Assembly (NCBI GenBank): GCA_900316685.1
Contig: ONDS01000019.1
Location: forward strand, 1-64,000
Direction of reading: 5' to 3'
From: an uncultured Prevotellaceae bacterium
GTDB lineage: Bacteria > Bacteroidota > Bacteroidia > Bacteroidales > Bacteroidaceae
DNA: 64,000 nucleotides
Part shown: piece after piece, positions 52,148 to 64,000 of the stretch
Numbering within the stretch: position 1 is the stretch's first letter
How the letters are laid out: each line of letters begins with the position of its first letter
Made by a program: the position numbers and the translations under genes
Notes under the pieces: generated by a model
Databases searched by the model: none
The model's input: the letters and a program-made list of their open reading frames with translations, nothing else
Told to the model about the DNA's origin: nothing

Positions 52148-52178
52148 TTTGGCGATTAGAAAATAAGTCGTATCTTTG
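52148..52178 (+). promoter_or_regulatory. Canonical promoter of the tRNA-tuf operon
   Basis: TTTG (52148-52151), a 19-nt spacer and TATCTTTG (52171-52178), upstream of tRNA-Thr. It should drive the four tRNAs and tuf. Confidence 0.8.
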
Positions 52179-52231
52179 CAGCCGTTTTACGACACGTCCT
52201 AATTACGTTAGCCTGACGGCTGCAAGGATTC

Positions 52232-52305
52232 GCCTCTTTAGCTCAGTTGGCCAGAGCACGTGATTTGTAATCTCGGGGTCGTTGGTTCGAATCCGACAAG
52301 AGGCT
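52232..52305 (+). tRNA. tRNA-Thr (TGT)
   Basis: A cloverleaf with acceptor GCCTCTT/AAGAGGC, T-loop GTTCGAATC and anticodon loop GATTTGTAATC giving TGT (Thr). CCA is not encoded. Confidence 0.96.
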
Positions 52306-52364
52306 CCTCCTGGAGGCTTCTTCGTTCGAGCGACACGCTGACAGGGCGACGTAGAACAAGGCTT

Positions 52365-52447
52365 GGGTGTTTTCCAGAGTGGCCAAATGGGGCAGACTGT
52401 AAATCTGCTGTCTTTCGACTTCGGTGGTTCGAATCCATCAGCACCCA
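52365..52447 (+). tRNA. tRNA-Tyr (GTA)
   Basis: A class II tRNA with a long variable arm. Acceptor GGGTGTT/AGCACCC, anticodon loop GACTGTAAATC giving GTA (Tyr). CCA not encoded. Confidence 0.96.
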
Positions 52448-52464
52448 CTTAAAATACGACTTTC

Positions 52465-52537
52465 GCGGAAATAGCTCAGTCGATAGAGCACTAGCCTTCC
52501 AAGCTGGGGGTCGCGGGTTTGAGTCCCGTTTTCCGCT
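52465..52537 (+). tRNA. tRNA-Gly (TCC)
   Basis: Acceptor GCGGAAA/TTTCCGC, anticodon loop GCCTTCCAAGC giving TCC (Gly). Confidence 0.96.
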
Positions 52538-52544
52538 CAAGCAT

Positions 52545-52616
<72 letters not shown>

Positions 52617-52683
52617 CTACTTTTTTTTTGGATAGAAGCAGAGAATCATCACGATTATTCATTAAATAAATAAATCTACAACA

Positions 52684-53877
52684 ATGGCAAAAGAGAGTTT
52701 TGTGCGTACCAAACCGCACGTTAACATTGGTACCATCGGTCACGTCGACCATGGTAAGACCACTTTGACCGCCGCCATCACGCTCGTACTTTCCAAGCGT
52801 GTGGCCGGTAACGCTGATAAGGTGAAGTCCTTCGACGCTATTGACAACGCTCCCGAAGAGAAAGAGCGTGGTATCACCATCAACACCGCTCACGTTGAGT
52901 ATGAGACCGAGAAACGTCACTATGCACACGTTGACTGCCCGGGACACGCCGACTACGTGAAGAACATGGTTACTGGTGCTGCCCAGATGGATGGTGCTAT
53001 CCTCGTGGTGGCCGCTACCGATGGTCCTATGCCCCAGACACGTGAGCACGTGCTGCTTGCCCGTCAGGTGAACGTTCCCCGCCTCGTGGTGTTCCTCAAC
53101 AAGTGCGACATGGTCGACGATGAGGAAATGCTCGACCTCGTGGAAATGGAAGTCCAGGAAATTCTCGCTCAGTATGAGTTCGAAGAGGATACTCCTATCA
53201 TCCGCGGTTCCGCTCTCGGCGCCCTCAACGGTGTCGCTCAGTGGGAAGACAAGGTGATGGAACTTATGAATACTTGCGACGAGTGGATCCAGGAGCCCCC
53301 GCGCGCTACCGACAAACCGTTCCTGATGCCTGTTGAGGACGTGTTCTCCATCACAGGTCGTGGTACTGTGGCTACCGGTCGTATCGAGACTGGTGTGATC
53401 CACGTGGGCGACGAGGTGGAACTCCTCGGTCTGGGTGAGGATCGCAAGTCTGTGGTTACCGGTGTGGAGATGTTCCGCAAACTGCTCGACGAGGGTCAGG
53501 CTGGTGACAACGTAGGTCTGCTGCTCCGCGGTGTCGACAAGAACGAGATCAAGCGCGGTATGGTGCTTTGCAAGCCCGGTCAGATCAAGCCGTTCAAGAA
53601 GTTCAAGGCTTCCATCTACGTGCTGAAGAAGGAAGAGGGTGGCCGTCACACTCCGTTCGGCAACAAGTATCGTCCTCAGTTCTACCTCCGCACCATGGAC
53701 TGCACGGGTGAGATCACTCTGCCCGAAGGCGTTGAGATGGTGATGCCCGGTGACAACGTGGAGATCAACGTTGAACTCATCTACGCCGTTGCCCTGAACC
53801 AAGGTCTCCGCTTCGCTATCCGCGAGGGTGGTCGTACCGTGGGCTCCGGCCAGATCACAGAGGTCTACGAAGACTAA
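52684..53877 (+). CDS. tuf: Elongation factor Tu
   Basis: This 397-residue GTPase delivers aminoacyl-tRNA to the ribosome. G1 is [11 protein letters not shown]3 is [10 protein letters not shown]4 is NKCDMVDDE; domains 2 and 3 follow. It lies directly after the tRNA cluster, the normal Bacteroidetes order. Codon use is strongly biased toward C-ending codons, as expected of a highly expressed gene. Confidence 0.98.
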   Translation: MAKESFVRTKPHVNIGTIGHVDHGKTTLTAAITLVLSKRVAGNADKVKSFDAIDNAPEEKERGITINTAHVEYETEKRHYAHVDCPGHADYVKNMVTGAAQMDGAILVVAATDGPMPQTREHVLLARQVNVPRLVVFLNKCDMVDDEEMLDLVEMEVQEILAQYEFEEDTPIIRGSALGALNGVAQWEDKVMELMNTCDEWIQEPPRATDKPFLMPVEDVFSITGRGTVATGRIETGVIHVGDEVELLGLGEDRKSVVTGVEMFRKLLDEGQAGDNVGLLLRGVDKNEIKRGMVLCKPGQIKPFKKFKASIYVLKKEEGGRHTPFGNKYRPQFYLRTMDCTGEITLPEGVEMVMPGDNVEINVELIYAVALNQGLRFAIREGGRTVGSGQITEVYED

Positions 53878-54021
53878 AAAGCAGGTTTAGGGTTTAGTGT
53901 TTAGTGTCCTGACGGATATCTGAGTGCTAAACCCTCAACAAAAAACTAAATGTTGTTTAGGGCTTGGTAGCAGGGTGGTGCATGACACTCAACTCTATAC
54001 ACTAAACCCTAAACAATTTAC
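53878..54021. repeat. TTTAG-type repeats between tuf and tRNA-Trp
   Basis: GTTTAGGGTTTAGTGTTTAG (about 53884-53903) is mirrored by CACTAAACCCTAAAC near 54000-54014, so the spacer can fold back on itself. A T-run is missing, so it is not a typical terminator. No gene. Confidence 0.6.
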
Positions 54022-54094
54022 ACGGGAATAGCTCAGTTGGTAGAGCATCGGTCTCCAAAACCGAGGGTCGTGGGTTCGAGTCCTCCTTCCCGTG
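54022..54094 (+). tRNA. tRNA-Trp (CCA)
   Basis: Acceptor ACGGGAA/TTCCCGT, anticodon loop TCTCCAAAA giving CCA (Trp). Located 16 bp before secE, as in other Bacteroidetes. Confidence 0.96.
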
Positions 54095-54110
54095 CTAAAA
54101 ACAACAGATT

Positions 54111-54308
54111 ATGTTCAAGAAAATAGTCAATTATTGCAAGGCTTGTTACGACGAACTTGCGCATAAAACTACTTGGCCCACACGGTCTGAACTCACTCAC
54201 AGTGCAATGGTTGTATTGTCTGCTTCCCTGATCATTGCTCTTGTGGTGTTCGTTATGGATCTGGTGTTCAAGAACTGCATGACTTTGGTTTATAACTTGT
54301 TCTCTTAA
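54111..54308 (+). CDS. secE: Preprotein translocase subunit SecE
   Basis: This 65-residue inner-membrane protein clamps SecY. The amphipathic helix YDELAHKTTWPTRSEL and a single transmembrane helix (about 31-52, SAMVVLSASLIIALVVFVMDLVF) are typical of the short SecE. It precedes nusG by 7 bp. Confidence 0.96.
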   Translation: MFKKIVNYCKACYDELAHKTTWPTRSELTHSAMVVLSASLIIALVVFVMDLVFKNCMTLVYNLFS

Positions 54309-54315
54309 AAAGGAA

Positions 54316-54858
54316 ATGGCTCAGACAGGAAAGAAATGGTATGTGCTCAAAGCCGTCAGCGGCAAGGAGGCTAAGGTAAAGGAATATATCGAGGCCGAAA
54401 TGAAGCACAACGATTTTTTGGCCGAAAAGGTGGCGCAGGTGCTCATCCCCACGGAGAAGCATGCCACCCAGCGCAACGGCAAGCGTGTGGTCAAGGAGAA
54501 GATTTCTCTCCCTGGCTATGTGTTGGTCGAGGCCGAGATGGTCGGCGATGTGGCGCACACGTTGCGTTTCATGCCCAATGTCCTGGGTTTCCTCGGTGGG
54601 ATGGACAATCCTTCACCGGTCAAGCAGTCTGAAATCAACCGTATGCTGGGTAAAGCCGAAGAGACGGAAATACAGGAGGATGTGACATTCCCCTATCTCG
54701 AAGGCGATACCGTAAAAGTTACCGACGGACCGTTCAGTGGCTTCTCGGGCATCATCGAAGAGGTGAACATCGAGAAACGCAAGCTGAAGGTGATGGTCAA
54801 GATCTTCGGACGGAAATCTCCGCTCGAACTTGGTTTTATGCAAGTGGCAAAAGAATGA
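54316..54858 (+). CDS. nusG: Transcription antitermination factor NusG
   Basis: This 180-residue protein binds RNA polymerase and links it to ribosomes or Rho. The NGN domain begins [20 protein letters not shown]. The KOW domain is at [17 protein letters not shown]. It sits in the canonical secE-nusG-rplK order. Confidence 0.97.
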   Translation: MAQTGKKWYVLKAVSGKEAKVKEYIEAEMKHNDFLAEKVAQVLIPTEKHATQRNGKRVVKEKISLPGYVLVEAEMVGDVAHTLRFMPNVLGFLGGMDNPSPVKQSEINRMLGKAEETEIQEDVTFPYLEGDTVKVTDGPFSGFSGIIEEVNIEKRKLKVMVKIFGRKSPLELGFMQVAKE

Positions 54859-54922
54859 CGTGCGGTTACGAGCATGTTGTTTCTTTTATATTCAAACGTT
54901 TAAAAAAGTATTATTATTAACA

Positions 54923-55363
54923 ATGGCTAAAGAAGTTGCTGGATTAATCAAATTACAGATTAAGGGTGGCGCTGCTAATCCTTCTCCTCCCGTGGGTCCG
55001 GCCCTTGGTTCCAAGGGTATCAACATCATGGGTTTCTGCAAGGAATTCAACGCCAGGACCCAGGATAAGGCTGGCAAGATACTGCCTGTCGTTATCACGT
55101 ATTATACCGACAAGTCTTTCAGCTTCGTCATCAAGACTCCTCCCGCCGCCGTACAGCTCATGGAAGCTGCCAAGGTGAAGGGTGGAAGCTCCGAACCCAA
55201 CCGTAAGAAGGTGGCTTCCGTCACCTGGGAACAGGTTCGCGCTATCGCTGAGGATAAAATGCCCGACCTCAACTGCTTCACTGTTGAATCGGCCATGAAA
55301 CTTGTCGCCGGCACAGCTAGAAGTATGGGTATCACTGTGAAAGGTGAATTCCCTGGTAAATAA
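54923..55363 (+). CDS. rplK: 50S ribosomal protein L11
   Basis: This 146-residue protein of the GTPase-associated centre starts at ATG 54923 ([20 protein letters not shown]). [20 protein letters not shown] is the signature. An in-frame extension upstream overlaps nusG and is not used. Confidence 0.98.
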   Translation: MAKEVAGLIKLQIKGGAANPSPPVGPALGSKGINIMGFCKEFNARTQDKAGKILPVVITYYTDKSFSFVIKTPPAAVQLMEAAKVKGGSSEPNRKKVASVTWEQVRAIAEDKMPDLNCFTVESAMKLVAGTARSMGITVKGEFPGK

Positions 55364-55382
55364 TCTTAACTTCAATTGAAAC

Positions 55383-56075
55383 ATGAGTAAACTGACAAAA
55401 AACCAGAAATCAGTAGCCGACAAGATTGAAGCAGGGAAAGCATACTCCTTAAGGGAAGCCGCCGAATTGGTGAAGGAAATCACCACCACGAAGTTCGACG
55501 CTTCTCTCGACATTGATATGCGTCTGGGCGTAGACCCGAGGAAGGCCAACCAGATGGTGCGCGGCGTTGTGTCGCTGCCCAACGGTACTGGTAAGGTCAC
55601 TCGCGTGCTCTGCCTCTGCACACCCGATGCCGAAGCTGCTGCTAAAGAGGCTGGCGCTGACTACGTGGGCCTCGATGAGTATATTGAGAAAATCAAGGGT
55701 GGATGGACCGATATCGACGTCATCATCACCATGCCTTCGTGCATGGGCAAGGTGGGTCCCCTCGGTCGTGTGCTGGGTCCTCGCGGCCTTATGCCTAACC
55801 CCAAGAGCGGCACTGTGACCATGGATGTGGCCAAGGCCGTGAAAGAGGTGAAGCAGGGTAAGATCGACTTCAAGGTCGACAAGACGGGTATCGTTCACTC
55901 CTCCATCGGTAAGGTGAGCTTCACTCCTGAACAGATCTACCAGAACGCCAAAGAGTTTATCAATACGATTATCAAACTCAAACCGGCTGCTGCTAAGGGT
56001 ACGTATATCAAGAGTATCTATCTCTCAAGCACGATGAGTATGGGTGTAAAGGTCGACCCGAAAACTGTTGAATAA
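55383..56075 (+). CDS. rplA: 50S ribosomal protein L1
   Basis: This 230-residue protein of the ribosomal L1 stalk carries the [20 protein letters not shown] signature and follows rplK by 19 bp. In many bacteria L1 represses this operon by binding the leader; no such site was checked here. Confidence 0.98.
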   Translation: MSKLTKNQKSVADKIEAGKAYSLREAAELVKEITTTKFDASLDIDMRLGVDPRKANQMVRGVVSLPNGTGKVTRVLCLCTPDAEAAAKEAGADYVGLDEYIEKIKGGWTDIDVIITMPSCMGKVGPLGRVLGPRGLMPNPKSGTVTMDVAKAVKEVKQGKIDFKVDKTGIVHSSIGKVSFTPEQIYQNAKEFINTIIKLKPAAAKGTYIKSIYLSSTMSMGVKVDPKTVE

Positions 56076-56095
56076 TCCTAAACCACACACTCAAA

Positions 56096-56614
56096 ATGAA
56101 GAAAGAAGTAAAAGATACTATCATCGTTGAACTGGGCGAGAAACTGAAAGAATATCCCCATTTCTACCTGGTTGATGTGACTGGGCTGAACGCGGAGGAC
56201 ACCAGTAAGTTGCGCCGTAAGTGCTTCAAGAGCGAAATCAAGATGGTGGTGGTCAAGAACAAGCTGTTGCACAAGGCTTTCGAGGCTGCCGACGTCGATT
56301 TCTCACCGCTCTATGAGTCACTCAAAGGCAATACTGCCGTCCTGTTCACTAATACGGCTAATGTTCCTGCCCGTCTTCTCAAGGATTATACCAAGGAAGG
56401 CATCCCCGCCCTGAAGGCTGCTTACGCAGAGGAGGGCTTCTATGTGGGAGCCGACAAACTTGAGGAGCTGGCTACCATCAAGAGCAAGGACGAAGTGCTC
56501 GCCGACATCGTGGCATTGCTGCAGTCGCCGGTCAAGAACGTCGTTTCTGCTCTGCAGTCTGGCGCTAACACCATCCATGGTGTGCTGAAGACTTTGGGCG
56601 AGCGCGAAGGCTAA
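56096..56614 (+). CDS. rplJ: 50S ribosomal protein L10
   Basis: This 172-residue protein forms the base of the L7/L12 stalk. The start MKKEVKDTIIVELGEKLKEY and the helix region for L7/L12 binding (VKNVVSALQSGANTIHGVLK) are recognisable. It follows rplA by 20 bp. Confidence 0.97.
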   Translation: MKKEVKDTIIVELGEKLKEYPHFYLVDVTGLNAEDTSKLRRKCFKSEIKMVVVKNKLLHKAFEAADVDFSPLYESLKGNTAVLFTNTANVPARLLKDYTKEGIPALKAAYAEEGFYVGADKLEELATIKSKDEVLADIVALLQSPVKNVVSALQSGANTIHGVLKTLGEREG

Positions 56615-56669
56615 CAACCTACAGAGTCACAATAACGTATTAATAAAAACAATTAAAATTTAAAATAAA

Positions 56670-57050
56670 ATGGCAGATATCAAAGTACTTGCTGAAGAAT
56701 TGGTTAATTTGACAGTAAAAGAAGTAAACGAGTTGGCAAAAGTCCTCGAAGAGGAATATGGAATCAAACCCGCAGCTGCTGCTGTCGCCGTGGCCGCTGG
56801 TCCCGCCGCTGGTGCCGCTGGTGCCGCTGAGGAAGAGAAGACCGAGTTCAACGTGGTGCTCGCAGAGGTTGGTCCCAACAAGCTGAAGGTCGTCAAGGCT
56901 GTGAAAGAGGCTTGTGGTCTGGGTCTGAAAGAGGCTAAGGATCTCGTCGACGGTGCTCCTTCCACTCTGAAAGAGGGTATGTCGAAGGATGAGGCTGAGA
57001 ACCTCAAGAAGACCCTCGAGGCTGAAGGTGCCAAGATCGAACTCAAGTAA
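56670..57050 (+). CDS. rplL: 50S ribosomal protein L7/L12
   Basis: This 126-residue stalk protein has an N-terminal dimer domain ([20 protein letters not shown]), an Ala-rich hinge ([19 protein letters not shown]) and the C-terminal domain [20 protein letters not shown]. Normal length. Confidence 0.98.
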   Translation: MADIKVLAEELVNLTVKEVNELAKVLEEEYGIKPAAAAVAVAAGPAAGAAGAAEEEKTEFNVVLAEVGPNKLKVVKAVKEACGLGLKEAKDLVDGAPSTLKEGMSKDEAENLKKTLEAEGAKIELK

Positions 57051-57071
57051 TCATGCAAAAACAAGCCTGAC

Positions 57072-57153
57072 GGCGGGGCTTGCCCCGCCTCTGGGCAACA
57101 ATATGCTAACAATCAGGTTAAGAGTCTCTCAGTAGGAGATTCTTAACCTTTTT
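57072..57153 (+). terminator. Attenuator-like hairpins between rplL and rpoB
   Basis: GGCGGGGCTTGCCCCGCC (57072-57089) is a perfect short hairpin. GGTTAAGAGTCTC (57116-57128) pairs with GAGATTCTTAACC (57136-57148), one wobble, and is followed by TTTTT. Partial termination here would lower rpoBC relative to ribosomal protein output, as known for E. coli. Confidence 0.8.
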
Positions 57154-57295
57154 GTGTCGCTTGTCTCACCCCTTCTCACCCCTCACCCCTCACCCTTCGT
57201 TGAGGATAGACATATAGTCAGCCCCTATTAGCGGAGTAATCTCTCACCCCTTACCCCTTACCCCTCACCTCTTTAAATCCCATAAAATTAACAAC
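57154..57295. repeat. CTCACCCCT-type repeats before rpoB
   Basis: CTCACCCCTTCTCACCCCTC and related units recur at 57168-57198 and 57243-57272, separated by 44 bp of other sequence. The same C-rich unit occurs near 257-276. No -7 box was seen, so rpoB depends on read-through or an atypical promoter. Confidence 0.6.
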
Positions 57296-61105
<3,810 letters not shown>

Positions 61106-61127
61106 CCCCAACATATACCGAAATAAT

Positions 61128-64000
<2,873 letters not shown>

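Noticed and set aside
53884-53903. Telomere-like TTTAGGG sequence
   Set aside because: Only a couple of units in an internal spacer of a bacterial operon; coincidental resemblance.
54830-54922. Upstream extension of L11
   Set aside because: It overlaps the end of nusG and L11 proteins start at MAKEVAG, so ATG 54923 is used.

Overview
This 64 kb window comes from a Bacteroidales chromosome, most likely the Prevotella lineage. Three things point there: promoters of the Bacteroidetes type (TTTG near -33 and TAnnTTTG near -7), a SusC/SusD glycan locus, and a complete type IX secretion (PorP-K-L-M-N) gene set. Conserved housekeeping blocks alternate with accessory DNA.

1-8.8 kb: the 3' end of a 5S rRNA gene is followed by a methyltransferase-like gene, a PduO-type cobalamin adenosyltransferase and a small DUF2795 gene. 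A 105-bp direct repeat, carrying the last codons and terminator of the DUF2795 gene, brackets about 3.2 kb of foreign-looking DNA. That segment holds an AlbA_2/Schlafen-type ATP-binding gene, a mobilisation-like remnant and a HEPN-like gene. The last two each carry an in-frame TAG. Next come an ATPase remnant, a truncated ECF sigma gene and TGCGT..ACGCA palindromes. A three-gene minus-strand cassette follows, headed by an unusual single protein that joins an ECF sigma factor, one membrane helix and an outer-membrane beta-barrel.

9-23 kb: a GH2 glycosidase gene diverges from a Na/phosphate cotransporter gene whose promoter is preceded by four repeats at exact 11-bp spacing, probably a Pho-box-like operator. 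A polysaccharide utilisation locus follows (SusC, SusD, surface glycan-binding lipoprotein, BACON-GH5 endoglucanase, then a GH27 alpha-galactosidase), suited to a galactose-decorated beta-glucan such as xyloglucan. 23-30 kb: a zinc-ribbon membrane protein, then the T9SS core operon. 30-40 kb: an outer-membrane barrel, PriA, a FadL-type porin, a PgpH-like HD phosphohydrolase, GltX, WaaA (KdtA) and a gamma-carbonic anhydrase.

40-45 kb is a second accessory block. A canonical promoter drives a structured leader of about 335 nt, followed by two overlapping small genes, a BspA-like leucine-rich-repeat protein with a T9SS-like tail, a coiled-coil membrane protein and two tandemly duplicated lipoproteins. 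45-50.6 kb carries a MalY-type C-S lyase and a DUF3737 protein, each altered by a short G-rich palindromic repeat, then malate dehydrogenase and aminopeptidase P. 50.6-64 kb is the translation/transcription core: rpsU, a Xer recombinase, HPF, tRNA-Thr/Tyr/Gly/Thr, tuf, tRNA-Trp, secE, nusG, rplK, rplA, rplJ, rplL, rpoB and rpoC (cut by the window end).

All functional calls rest on reading the sequence and recalled family motifs. No database search was run.
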